From contig JAHEER010000035.1 of the NCBI GenBank assembly GCA_024640625.1, positions 1 to 35,741 of the forward strand: a stretch of DNA of 35,741 nucleotides, written 5' to 3'. The position numbers were made by a program, and so were the translations under genes. How positions within the stretch are numbered: position 1 is the stretch's first letter; each line of letters starts with the position of its first letter. The notes beneath the pieces are model-generated. The model was not told where the DNA came from and ran no database searches. It worked only from the letters and a program-made list of their open reading frames with translations. Positions 9,545 to 17,485 of this stretch are shown here, in pieces. The stretch is from Desulfobulbaceae bacterium (GTDB lineage Bacteria; Desulfobacterota; Desulfobulbia; Desulfobulbales; Desulfocapsaceae).

Positions 9545-10270
9545 TCAACTATTGTCTCCCTGATTTCCAACAGGCTCCAGCCCGCTTTGCCTTATAGCAC
9601 CGGCGGCGTCGGGCGAGGTCAAGAAATTAATAAGCGTTTGGGCTATTTTCGGATGCGCTGCGCTGGCGGCGATACCGGCCGAAAATACCGAGATTTTCTG
9701 GACTTCGGGCGGCAGCGGGGTGATATGTGCTATGCCGGGCACCGGAAGAAGCTCGCTCAGCTGCTGAAAACCAATTTCCGCTTCGCCGCGGGCAAGCACC
9801 GCACCGACCCGTTCACCCCCGCCGATGAGGCGGCTTTTGCCCACTGCCTGCTCAGCAATCCCCAGGCGCTGATAGAGCTCTTCGGTAAGATATTGACCGC
9901 TCACACTGGCCGAGTAAGCAATGGATTCGGCGTTTATCAGGGTACGCTTCAAGGCCTCGACGGAACCGATGTCCGGAGCCGGGGCACCGGCACGGACGGC
10001 CATTGCTATCACCGAACGGACCAGCGGCCTATACGATTCTGCCAGCACCCATCCCTCCTCAATAAAATTTTTCAGAACCGTATCAGCGACGATAACCAGG
10101 TCCGCAACCTCGCCTCGTTTTAAACGGTTCGGGATGGAGTTCTCTCCGGTGCCGATGGAAGTCGTGAGTGTCGCCATTTTTCTCCCGCTCAGAAGTTCCA
10201 ACTGAGGTATAAGCGCACGATATGCTGCGGTAAAGGCGCCGGATGTCATCACCCTGATGTCGCTCTTCAT
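9545..10270 (-). CDS. ModA-like substrate-binding protein without signal peptide
   Basis: A 241-aa type-2 periplasmic-binding-protein fold resembling molybdate-binding ModA. It starts MKSDIRVMTSGAF and continues with an N-terminal lobe, GEVADLVIVAD, and a second lobe with a GAVLARGEAEIGFQQLSEL stretch that is typical of this family. ModA proteins normally carry an export signal and sit beside ModB and ModC. Here there is no hydrophobic leader at all and no permease or ATPase nearby, so the protein should be cytoplasmic. It begins 11 nt after the UGSC selenoprotein ends and precedes aconitase, so it belongs to that operon. It might bind a carboxylate or oxyanion, or act as a carrier or sensor; this is inference. 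The fold call is fairly secure, the ligand unknown. Confidence 0.8.
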   Translation of the reverse strand: MKSDIRVMTSGAFTAAYRALIPQLELLSGRKMATLTTSIGTGENSIPNRLKRGEVADLVIVADTVLKNFIEEGWVLAESYRPLVRSVIAMAVRAGAPAPDIGSVEALKRTLINAESIAYSASVSGQYLTEELYQRLGIAEQAVGKSRLIGGGERVGAVLARGEAEIGFQQLSELLPVPGIAHITPLPPEVQKISVFSAGIAASAAHPKIAQTLINFLTSPDAAGAIRQSGLEPVGNQGDNS

Positions 10271-10281
10271 AACAGCGCTTC

Positions 10282-10818
10282 TTATCCAGGCTGGCCCGTA
10301 AGAAAGAGGTGGCGTACCTCATCAATCAGGTTTTCTACCCGCAGATCCAGTTCAGGCTCGCTCAGGTTGGCGATGGGATGTGGGATGTCGAGAAATTTGA
10401 AATCGGCGCTTCCCCACTGCTTGGCCATTTCTGTGCCGGTAGCCCGAAAAGGAGCAGTGACAATTGAGACGGCAGGGATACCGGATTTCTCCAAAAGAAT
10501 CGCGTCGAGTACACTACCCGAACTGCAGGACCCTCAATCCCCTATTCCGGTTATCGCAATATCGGCGGTATTAGCACAGGTTCTGATATCGGCAGCCGTG
10601 ACGGGGTGCCCTGCCGACTGCTTCCGGATAACTCCGGCCAGGTGCATCTTATACCTGTCTTCGAGCTGCTTGAACAGCTTCAACAGTATGGTTTTGGAAT
10701 TATATTTTGTATTCTCGATAAGGATGACTCTGAGGCCGTGCAAGCGTTTCGGTCTAGGCGCATAATCGATCGGTTGGGGCTGGGCCGGAATTGTAGGATC
10801 GAATATCGTAGGGTCCAT
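10282..10818 (-). CDS. UGSC-family selenoprotein (in-frame UGA read as selenocysteine)
   Basis: A 178-aa protein in which codon 95 is TGA (10536-10534). Upstream of it the frame ends ADIAITGIGD; after the TGA the same frame continues GSCSSGSVLDAILLEKSG and runs on to a TAA at 10282. The result is the G-U-G-S-C-S-S-G signature of the UGSC-containing selenoprotein family, known from selenoproteome surveys and also found with Cys instead of Sec. The ATG at 10818 has a GGAG site about 10 nt upstream. A candidate bacterial SECIS hairpin follows the UGA. Naive gene callers give two fragments (10534-10818 and 10282-10494). The U-x-x-C arrangement (Sec95, Cys98) looks like a redox pair. The biochemical function is unknown. 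Its partners are the DGFPVVPP protein upstream and the ModA-like protein downstream. Confidence 0.9.
10505..10536 (-). promoter_or_regulatory. Selenocysteine UGA codon and candidate bacterial SECIS hairpin
   Basis: The TGA occupies 10536-10534. After 12 nt, a 17-nt hairpin spans 10521-10505: stem UCGGGU pairs with ACUCGA (one G-U pair) around the loop AGUGU. The known minimal SECIS of E. coli fdhF is also a 17-nt hairpin about 11 nt from the UGA with a G-U in its loop, so spacing and size match well. SelB binding here is inferred; the hairpin was folded by eye. Confidence 0.65.
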
Positions 10819-10837
10819 AACCGTTTTCTCCTGGTGA

Positions 10838-11863
10838 TTAGATTCTGGTGGTTACCATGCTGGTGGCTGAGCGCGACCCGCCCCAACTCAGCAGACAGGC
10901 CGAAAAGGTGCCGACCGCGCCACCCCCGCTGACGACAACGATATCTTCAGGCTGACTGACAACGTGTCTGTAAGTGGTTTCATCGCCCGGCTCCGGCTCG
11001 CCCGGAAGGCGCTTGACTTTTTTCAACTCAGCTATCGAACGCCTGGCGTGCTCGAACAGGTAGCGCTTGACCTGCTGCTTGCTCCAGCCGGCCTCTGCCA
11101 CAAGCCGCCGGTGCTCGCCGGAGAGAACGACAATGAGGTTCTGCTGACTGGTAATATTCATTGAACCCAGGTTGGCCATTGCATCCGCCATCCCTTCAAG
11201 AAACGGTTCCGGGGTTCGGGCCAGCTGGTTGTATACCTGGATAATATCCTGGCAGGCAAACACCGTGGTAGTGCTATCATCAGGGCCAAAACCCCGTTCT
11301 ACATGGAACGGCTCCCAGGGACTGCTCTGTTCATTTTCGGCAAAGCAGAAGGAAATCTTGGCGGGAGTGCCGATAGTGGAGCGATCCAACCCTCCCGGCC
11401 TGGTATTGAGACTGTTCATCATCAATAAGCGCAGAGCCCTGCCGATGGTCATGTTGGCCCGGAACCCGGGCCCGAAGAGGTTTTCTCCCGAATTTATGCC
11501 AATTCTTTCGGCGATAGCGCCATTGACCAGGATTGCCAGGGCGGCGCCGCCCGTGCTCGTGGCCATACCGTGATAATTGAAGTCAGGGTGGCAGATGCCC
11601 CTGACGGCGGATACTACGACCGGCATATACTCGGGCATGCAGCCCGCCATTACTGCATTCAGCGCCACCTTGTCGGCGCTAATGACCACATTGCGGGTCG
11701 CTATTTCACCTATTACCTGGTCCTGCTCAAGAGAGGCGGCAGAAAGCATTGCAGAGACGGAATCACGGCTCGGGGGAACAACCGGGAATCCATCTGTGAA
11801 ACCTTTCTGGTAGTAGAGCTCGATCAGGTCTGCCGCATCGTGCGGGGTGGAATTGCTGTGCAT
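10838..11863 (-). CDS. Conserved 'DGFPVVPP' protein, partner of the UGSC selenoprotein
   Basis: A 341-aa protein if the ATG at 11863 is used. A TTG at 11899 with a close AGGA would give 353 aa, so the start is uncertain. I recognise the conserved N-terminal phrase GFTDGFPVVPPSRDSV and the AGCMPEYMPVV segment from unnamed proteins that occur beside or fused to UGSC proteins, but no biochemical function. There is no clear signal peptide or cofactor motif. Conserved glycine-rich stretches (STGGAALAILVNG, GFRANMTIGRALRL) suggest a ligand-binding enzyme fold. The C-terminus holds VVVSGGGAVGTFSA. It lies 19 nt upstream of the selenoprotein gene and heads the operon, transcribed divergently from the GntR regulator, so the two probably act together. 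Confidence 0.75.
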   Translation of the reverse strand: MHSNSTPHDAADLIELYYQKGFTDGFPVVPPSRDSVSAMLSAASLEQDQVIGEIATRNVVISADKVALNAVMAGCMPEYMPVVVSAVRGICHPDFNYHGMATSTGGAALAILVNGAIAERIGINSGENLFGPGFRANMTIGRALRLLMMNSLNTRPGGLDRSTIGTPAKISFCFAENEQSSPWEPFHVERGFGPDDSTTTVFACQDIIQVYNQLARTPEPFLEGMADAMANLGSMNITSQQNLIVVLSGEHRRLVAEAGWSKQQVKRYLFEHARRSIAELKKVKRLPGEPEPGDETTYRHVVSQPEDIVVVSGGGAVGTFSACLLSWGGSRSATSMVTTRI

Positions 11864-11930
11864 GGCGGTTAATCTTTCAGCCTGTCTGCCGCTGCTCAAA
11901 TCCTGCGGCGAGACAGAGGTCGATAAAGAA

Positions 11931-11959
11931 TTGACATTACTTCTGAGCTACTCTAAACT
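11931..11959 (+). promoter_or_regulatory. Sigma70-type promoter of the GntR regulator and catabolic island
   Basis: A perfect -35 TTGACA (11931-11936) is followed by exactly 17 nt and then TAAACT (11954-11959; 4 of 6 matches to TATAAT). The predicted start near 11966 leaves a leader of about 58 nt before the gntR ATG. The -10 overlaps a palindrome that is a likely repressor site. Confidence 0.6.
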
Positions 11960-11983
11960 GTCGACAGTTGACGGTTGACAACC
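11956..11983. promoter_or_regulatory. Candidate GntR/FCD operator: two palindromes in the divergent promoter
   Basis: AACTGTCGACAGTT at 11956-11969 is a perfect 14-bp palindrome. GGTTGACAACC at 11973-11983 is a second, odd-length one, its centre about 15 bp away. GntR/FCD regulators typically bind short dyads of the TTGTnnACAA kind, which the TGTCGACA core resembles. The first palindrome overlaps the -10 of the gntR promoter, so self-repression and coordinate control of the divergent selenoprotein operon are likely. Identification is by symmetry and position only. Confidence 0.55.
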
Positions 11984-12023
11984 ACTACAGTACCACAAGA
12001 TTCTACCACGTCAATTTCTATTA

Positions 12024-12743
12024 ATGAGTGAATTCAATACCAGAATTATCAAGAAAGTTCAGACCCAATCACTCACCAGCGTGATCTACGATCAGCTTGA
12101 GGATATGATCCTTACAGGAAGGCTGAAGCCGGGAGAGCGGATCAATGAGAGCAAGCTTTCCGCTCAACTCGAGGTCAGCCGTGCCCCGATCAGGGAGGCC
12201 TGCCGGCAGCTTGAGAAACACGGCATGGTCCAGATTCTCTCGCGCCGGGGAACCTTTGTCGCCAATATCGCGGTGAGCGAGGTCAAAGAATTATATGATA
12301 TTCGTGCTTCGCTGGATGCTCTTGCCGCTGAAAAGGCTGCGGTACACGCCACCCCTGAAGATCTTGATGAGTTCCGGAACATTTTGAAAAACATGCACGA
12401 GGCGATAGAAGCAGATGACGCGAAAAAATATTTTCAAGCGAACATCGTCTTTCATCGCACAATCGTGCGAATCTCCCGAAATAGAAACCTAGAATCACTG
12501 ATCGAGGGAATATACAACAAAGCCTCACTGTGCCGTAAAACCAACCTGTTGCTGTCTGAGCGAATGTCGATTTCCTACCGGCAGCACAAGTACATCTTCA
12601 AGGCCATAGAGGCGGGTAATCCGATGGAAGCCTCCACCCAGATGAAGCATCACGTAATAGAGGCGCGCGATGCCTTGCTGAACACTCTGGATTCGGCGGA
12701 TATCGACAGGGATGATCTGGTCCGGGAGTTGGCGCCCAGATAA
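12024..12743 (+). CDS. GntR-family transcriptional regulator with FCD ligand-binding domain
   Basis: A 239-aa regulator. The winged helix-turn-helix spans about residues 19-78 (GRLKPGERINESKLS, then VSRAPIREACRQLEKHGMV and the RRGTFVANI wing). The C-terminal part (about 90-225) is an FCD all-helical domain with the expected metal/ligand histidines: NIVFHRTI, the RQHKYIFKAI histidine and KHHVIEARD. FCD proteins usually sense organic acids, which fits the surrounding carboxylate genes. It is divergent from the selenoprotein operon and lies upstream of the long plus-strand island, so it is the probable local regulator. No good Shine-Dalgarno sequence precedes the ATG, suggesting low expression. 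The true effector is unknown. Confidence 0.92.
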   Translation: MSEFNTRIIKKVQTQSLTSVIYDQLEDMILTGRLKPGERINESKLSAQLEVSRAPIREACRQLEKHGMVQILSRRGTFVANIAVSEVKELYDIRASLDALAAEKAAVHATPEDLDEFRNILKNMHEAIEADDAKKYFQANIVFHRTIVRISRNRNLESLIEGIYNKASLCRKTNLLLSERMSISYRQHKYIFKAIEAGNPMEASTQMKHHVIEARDALLNTLDSADIDRDDLVRELAPR

Positions 12744-12836
12744 GGGTAAGCAGACGCGGCGCTCTCAGACAGAAGGGGGCGCCTTTAGGCATTATTTCCT
12801 AGAACTATCTACTCATGGTGCGTGAATGGAGGAGCA

Positions 12837-14249
12837 ATGGGTCAGGCAGAACATACCAAGGTGACGCAGGAGGCGGCGGATTTCGCCAGAAACCTTTCTT
12901 TCGATGCTCTTCCCGCTGAGGCGGTAAGGATTGGCAAGCGCTGCGTTCTTGACGGGCTTGGGCTGATTCTTGCCGGCTCATACGAAAAATGCACTCAGAT
13001 TGTCACCCGCTTCAGTTCGGGGGTCAGCCAGTCGCGCGGAGCAACCGTCCTGGGTAAGAATCCGATCACTGTCGCCGCGCCGTTTGCAGCCCTGGCAAAT
13101 GGCACCGCCGGTCATGCGATGGACTGGGACGACAGTCAATTATCGAAATCGCCCGGTCGGATGTACGGGCTTTTGACCCATCCCACCATACCACCGCTTG
13201 CGGCCTCCCTGGCGCTGTCCGAAGAGCTGGGCTCGGTTGATGGAAAAACTTTCCTGACTGCCTTTCTGGCTGGATTTGAAGTTGAATGCAAAATTGCCGA
13301 GGCGATTAACCCCGATCACTATATTAAGGGCTTTCACACCAGCGGTACGGTGGGCACTTTTGGCGCAGCGACGGCAGCCGCCAAACTGCTGGGCCTCAGT
13401 AGCGATGAAATTCTTCACACGCTCGGGATCACCTCGAGCATGACCTCAGGAATTCGCACAAATTTCGGCACCATGACCAAACCGCTGCATGTCGGCCGGG
13501 CGGCAAGCAATGGGATAACCGCTGCAATGCTGGCGCAGAGCGGTTTCGAGGCAAACATGGAGGCGCTTGACGGTCCCTGGGGCTTCTTCAGTGTCTTCGG
13601 CAGAGGCTTTGATGTCGAGAATATTGCCGGCTGCATTGGCAATCCGCATACGATCGTCGATCCGGGCGTAAGCATTAAGCCCTATCCGTGCGGTGTATTA
13701 ACGCACCCATCCATGGATACCATGCTCTCCATCGTAATCGAGCACGACCTCAAAGCGGAAGACATCAAGGAGGCGATACTCTTTGCCGGATCCAACATTT
13801 TAAAGCCCATCAGGTACAAGATTGCCCATGATGAATTGGAAGCAAAGTTCTGCATGCCGTTCCTTCTCGCGGCGATCATCCTTTCGAGAAAGGCCGGCGT
13901 GCATGAATTCACCGATGAGTTTGTCAACGCCGACACTACCCAGCAGCTGATGCGCCGCATTCGCACGGAATTCGATGCCGACATAGAAGCCAGAGGCTGG
14001 GACAAGATCCGTTCACGGGTTGAGGTTGTTCTGCACGATGGCCGCAGGATTGCCAAGGAGGCCGATGAAAATTACCGGGGAGGTCCGGACAACCCGCTGA
14101 CCGATAAGGAACTGCAGAACAAATTTACCGACTGTACCGAACGTCTACTCGATAAAGGCGCCCGGGAAAATATTTATACCATAATAGAAAATCTGGAAGA
14201 TCTTGAAAATATCACCGAGCTGATTCAGGCAACATTGCCTGCGGCATGA
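12837..14249 (+). CDS. MmgE/PrpD family protein 1
   Basis: A 470-aa member of the MmgE/PrpD fold, which includes 2-methylcitrate dehydratase, cis-aconitate decarboxylase and immunoresponsive-gene-1 type enzymes. The ATG at 12837 is chosen because GGAGGA lies just upstream; an in-frame GTG at 12822 would place that site inside the gene. Family hallmarks are GHAMDWDDSQ (about residues 94-103), the GFHTSGTVGTFGAATAAAKL block, MTKPLHVGRAASNG, and the C-terminal domain with KPYPCGVLTHPS. It likely dehydrates, decarboxylates or isomerises a tricarboxylate taken up by the TctCBA transporter encoded next. The exact reaction cannot be told from sequence. A paralogue lies at 21025-22419. Confidence 0.88.
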   Translation: MGQAEHTKVTQEAADFARNLSFDALPAEAVRIGKRCVLDGLGLILAGSYEKCTQIVTRFSSGVSQSRGATVLGKNPITVAAPFAALANGTAGHAMDWDDSQLSKSPGRMYGLLTHPTIPPLAASLALSEELGSVDGKTFLTAFLAGFEVECKIAEAINPDHYIKGFHTSGTVGTFGAATAAAKLLGLSSDEILHTLGITSSMTSGIRTNFGTMTKPLHVGRAASNGITAAMLAQSGFEANMEALDGPWGFFSVFGRGFDVENIAGCIGNPHTIVDPGVSIKPYPCGVLTHPSMDTMLSIVIEHDLKAEDIKEAILFAGSNILKPIRYKIAHDELEAKFCMPFLLAAIILSRKAGVHEFTDEFVNADTTQQLMRRIRTEFDADIEARGWDKIRSRVEVVLHDGRRIAKEADENYRGGPDNPLTDKELQNKFTDCTERLLDKGARENIYTIIENLEDLENITELIQATLPAA

Positions 14250-14339
14250 ATAGTTGGAAGGGAGAACCTGTCGATCACACCAGCAGGCTTTATTCTGACT
14301 ACTCAATAACATCAAGGAGTAATCAAAGGGAGGTGTCTC

Positions 14340-15317
14340 ATGAGAACAATGGTACCGTTTAACCGTCTGAAAATCCTGGTCTTCGCTTCGGTTATTCTTG
14401 GCTTGAGCACAGGGTTCTGCCTGGCGGCAGATGAAAAGTTTCCCTCAGATACAATCAAGGTGGTCATTCACACCACCTATGGCGGCGGGACCGATATTAC
14501 GGCCCGCATGATGACCATGCGCAGCCGTCGGACACTTGGCGTCGATATGCAGGTCATGTCCAAGAGCGGCGGATCCGGGGCCAAAGCCCACCAATTTGTG
14601 CAATCTCAGCCCAAGGACGGCTACACCATGCTGGCGCTGACGCAGAGTCATCTGTATACGATTGCCAGAGGCAAGTCCGTCTTGAAAATTGACGACCTGG
14701 TCGGTGTGGCCCGGGCCATGGACGACCCGACCTTTATCACGGTCAATGCCAAGAGTGACTACAACACCATCGAAGACCTGATTGCCGCTTCCAAGGAGAA
14801 ACCACTCAGCTGGGGCGTCTCGGTCCTCGGCAGCACCGAACATATCGGGCTGGCGCAGTTAGCTGAAGCGGCGGGGTTCGAGTACAAGGCCGTTCCGTTT
14901 GAAAGCGGGGGACAAATGGTGAACGCCCTGATGTCCGGAGCGATCGATGCAACCTTGCCCAATGTCAGCGAGGCGCGCCAACAGATTATGGACGGAGCCC
15001 TGAAAGCGCTGGTAGTCATGGCACCGAAGCGTTTGGGCGGCTACCCTGATATTCCCACGACGTATGAGAAAGGATACGAAGTTGACTGCTCTACTACCCG
15101 GGGGTATGCAGTCCTGAAAGGTACTCCCGAAGATCGAATCAAAATTCTGTCCGATGGTCTGGTCGAGGGAATGAGCCACTCAGTCTTTGCCAATTATCTC
15201 GCTTCTGCAGGACTCACGGTCGAGGAGAGTGTGGCGGGAAGCGAAGTGTGGGATGCCCAGATCAAGAAAGAGTACGCCAAGGCCGTCGAGGCTGTGGAAA
15301 AACTCGGTTTCAAGTAA
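14340..15317 (+). CDS. tctC: TTT-type solute-binding protein TctC (Bug family), system 1
   Basis: A 325-aa extracytoplasmic receptor. Residues 1-29 form a signal peptide with a hydrophobic core (LVFASVILGLS) and a likely cleavage after CLA. The mature protein begins ADEKFPSDTIKVVIH and carries the glycine-rich GGGTDITAR ligand loop typical of Bug receptors, followed later by a DGYTMLAL segment. A very strong GGGAGGTG ribosome-binding site precedes the ATG, as expected for a receptor made in excess. It is followed by TctB and TctA, so all three subunits are present. Ligands of this family are di- or tricarboxylates; neighbours suggest tricarballylate, aconitate or a related acid, which is inference. 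Confidence 0.92.
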   Translation: MRTMVPFNRLKILVFASVILGLSTGFCLAADEKFPSDTIKVVIHTTYGGGTDITARMMTMRSRRTLGVDMQVMSKSGGSGAKAHQFVQSQPKDGYTMLALTQSHLYTIARGKSVLKIDDLVGVARAMDDPTFITVNAKSDYNTIEDLIAASKEKPLSWGVSVLGSTEHIGLAQLAEAAGFEYKAVPFESGGQMVNALMSGAIDATLPNVSEARQQIMDGALKALVVMAPKRLGGYPDIPTTYEKGYEVDCSTTRGYAVLKGTPEDRIKILSDGLVEGMSHSVFANYLASAGLTVEESVAGSEVWDAQIKKEYAKAVEAVEKLGFK

Positions 15318-15352
15318 GTACTGGCACGAACCCAAAATTCTAGGACCTCACA

Positions 15353-15889
15353 GTGAAGAACACTATACCTGAGCGTCCTGATACGGAGAAGAGGGGGGGC
15401 GGAACGCGCCCTCCTCTCGGCGTTGACTGGACAGACTTTATTCTGGCGGTGATCATTCTTGCAGTCTGCGGGTTTCTCTTCTTCATCACCACCCGGTTTG
15501 AAGAAGCGTCGGAACAGATGTCGCAGAATATTCCGCCCGAGTGGTTCCCGCAGATCATCCTGATTTTTATCTCGGTTCTGACACTTGCCATTCCCTTTGA
15601 ACATTACTTCAAGGGGAGAAAGGTGGCGGGCAAGGAGCGGGAGGTCAAGGTCAAACCGATTTCCATCCTCTCTGCCCTGCTGCTCTGCCTAATCATATTT
15701 CTGATGCCATGGCTGGGCACATTTGCGACCATGCTATTGATCTGTCTGCTGCTGCCCCTGCTCTGGGGGGAGCGGCGCATTAGCGTTCTACTGCCATTTG
15801 CCATTATTTTCCCCGGGGCGGTGACCCTTTTATTTACCAAGGTTCTCGGTGTTTATTTCGAGGCCGGCATCTGGTCGAAACTATTTTAA
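15353..15889 (+). CDS. tctB: TTT transporter small membrane subunit TctB, system 1
   Basis: A 178-aa poorly conserved small subunit with about four hydrophobic segments: FILAVIILAVCGFLFF; IILIFISVLTLAIPF; a long segment from ISILSALLLCLIIFLMPW onward; and the C-terminal VLLPFAIIFPGAVTLLF. The start is GTG at 15353 with an AGGA site. Position between tctC and tctA, with only 13 nt to the tctA start, supports the assignment more than sequence does. It would form the membrane complex with TctA. Confidence 0.85.
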   Translation: MKNTIPERPDTEKRGGGTRPPLGVDWTDFILAVIILAVCGFLFFITTRFEEASEQMSQNIPPEWFPQIILIFISVLTLAIPFEHYFKGRKVAGKEREVKVKPISILSALLLCLIIFLMPWLGTFATMLLICLLLPLLWGERRISVLLPFAIIFPGAVTLLFTKVLGVYFEAGIWSKLF

Positions 15890-15902
15890 CAGAGGGTCAC
15901 TA

Positions 15903-17375
15903 ATGGACGCTGCACTACAGGGATTCGCCTTAATCTTGGATCCATTCAACATCTTCCTGATTTTCATCGCCGTGTTGATCGGTGTGTGCGTTGGGGCCCT
16001 GCCGGGCTTGAGCTCACCCATGGCCGTTGCCCTGCTGCTGCCCTTCAGCCTTTCCCTGGAGCCGATACCCGCGATTTCAATGATGGCCGCTCTCTATTGT
16101 GCCGGAACCTTCGGCGGTTCGATCACGGCAATTCTGATCAATGCTCCGGGCGCCCCTCCAGCGGTAGCCACTGCCTTTGACGGCTATCCGATGGCCAAGC
16201 GCGGGGAAGCAGGCAGGGCGCTGGGGCTTGCCGCGGTCAGCAGTGTTACGGGCGGGATCTTCAGCCTGCTCATTTTTCTTTTCCTGGCGCCGATGCTGGC
16301 TGAAGTAGCATTAAAATTCAGGCCCCAGGAATACTTCGCCCTGGCCGTTTTTGCCCTCTCCATGCTGGCTTCCATCAGCGGCACTTCATCCATCCGCAAC
16401 CTGATCTCCGGTGCCGCCGGAGTGCTTATCGGCACCGTCGGCATTCACATTACCACCGGCGTCGAGCGGTTCACCTTTAACTCTCCGGAACTCACCGAGG
16501 GAATCAATTTTATTCCTGTTCTTATCGGTCTCTTCGCCGTGGGAGAATTGCTTAACCAGTCGCAGGCGCTCGACAAAACACTTGAGCGCATAACTTCGGT
16601 GGTGGTGAAGCTTCCTTCCGTGAAAGAATTCGTCAAAATGAAGTGGACGATAATACGTTCCAGCGTGCTCGGAACTTTTATCGGCATCCTGCCCGCCGAG
16701 GGGGCCACGGTGGCTGCCCTGATGGGATACAATGAGGCCAAGCGCTTCTCCAAGAACAAGGAAGATTTCGGCAAGGGGGCCCCGGAAGGCATCGTCGGCC
16801 CCGAGGCCGCCAACAATGCCGCTACCGGAGGCGCCATGGTGCCCACCCTGGCACTCGGTATACCCGGGAGTGCAACCACCGCGCTTATCCTTGCCGCCCT
16901 GATCATGCATGGTTTTCGTCCTGGACCGTATCTAGTGAGGGAAACGCCTCACATCGTATACGCCATTTTCGGCGCCATGATCATCGCCAATTTCATGTTC
17001 CTGATCATCGGCCTGACCGGAGCCAAGGTTTTTTCGCGGATCACCCTGATTCCGAGACAGATTCTCTGGCCGGCGGTATTTGTCTTCTCCATGGTGGGCT
17101 CCTACGCCTTTGCCTCATCGCTCTTCGATGTCTGGACCATGCTGATTGCCGGCATTATCGGTTTTCTGATGAAACGATACGGCTTTGGCGCCGCCCCGCT
17201 GGTCATGGGCCTGATTTTGGGCAAGCTGGTCGAGCAGAACCTGTCCCGGGCAATGATAATCTACGATAACGACTGGCTGAGGTTTTTTGAAAGCCCGATT
17301 GTGGATGCTTTCCTGGTTCTAACGGCGGTGAGCCTGTTCTGGCCGTTAATCAGCAAACTCTGGAAGCGCAGCTGA
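15903..17375 (+). CDS. tctA: TTT transporter large permease subunit TctA, system 1
   Basis: A 490-aa multi-spanning permease. The ATG at 15903 is preferred because AGAGGGT precedes it; the open frame extends upstream to 15849 but overlaps tctB. Diagnostic TctA sequences are GALPGLSSPMAVALLLPF near residue 30, the INAPGAPPAVATAFDGYPMAKRGEAGRAL block (about 80-108), and the second-repeat GPEAANNAATGGAMVPTLALGIPGSATTALIL. It couples uptake of a carboxylate bound by TctC to an ion gradient. It completes a full TctCBA system. Confidence 0.95.
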   Translation: MDAALQGFALILDPFNIFLIFIAVLIGVCVGALPGLSSPMAVALLLPFSLSLEPIPAISMMAALYCAGTFGGSITAILINAPGAPPAVATAFDGYPMAKRGEAGRALGLAAVSSVTGGIFSLLIFLFLAPMLAEVALKFRPQEYFALAVFALSMLASISGTSSIRNLISGAAGVLIGTVGIHITTGVERFTFNSPELTEGINFIPVLIGLFAVGELLNQSQALDKTLERITSVVVKLPSVKEFVKMKWTIIRSSVLGTFIGILPAEGATVAALMGYNEAKRFSKNKEDFGKGAPEGIVGPEAANNAATGGAMVPTLALGIPGSATTALILAALIMHGFRPGPYLVRETPHIVYAIFGAMIIANFMFLIIGLTGAKVFSRITLIPRQILWPAVFVFSMVGSYAFASSLFDVWTMLIAGIIGFLMKRYGFGAAPLVMGLILGKLVEQNLSRAMIIYDNDWLRFFESPIVDAFLVLTAVSLFWPLISKLWKRS

Positions 17376-17485
17376 AATCAATTGTTTACGTACCCCCGAA
17401 GCACGGTTGACCGGCCCCGCCATTGTCAGGGCACAAGAGTCTTGCGGCTGCTGCTCAAGCGCTGCTCCGGAAGAGGAGATTTCTG

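Noticed and set aside
9497..10123. 208-aa plus-strand ORF
   Set aside because: It is the shadow of the ModA-like gene, which has recognisable family motifs, a proper start and operon spacing; this frame shows no family features.
10282..10818. Reading the UGSC gene as a pseudogene with a nonsense mutation, or as two separate small genes
   Set aside because: The conserved G-U-G-S-C-S-S-G motif spans the UGA, the second half has no ribosome-binding site or own start, and a SECIS-like hairpin follows.
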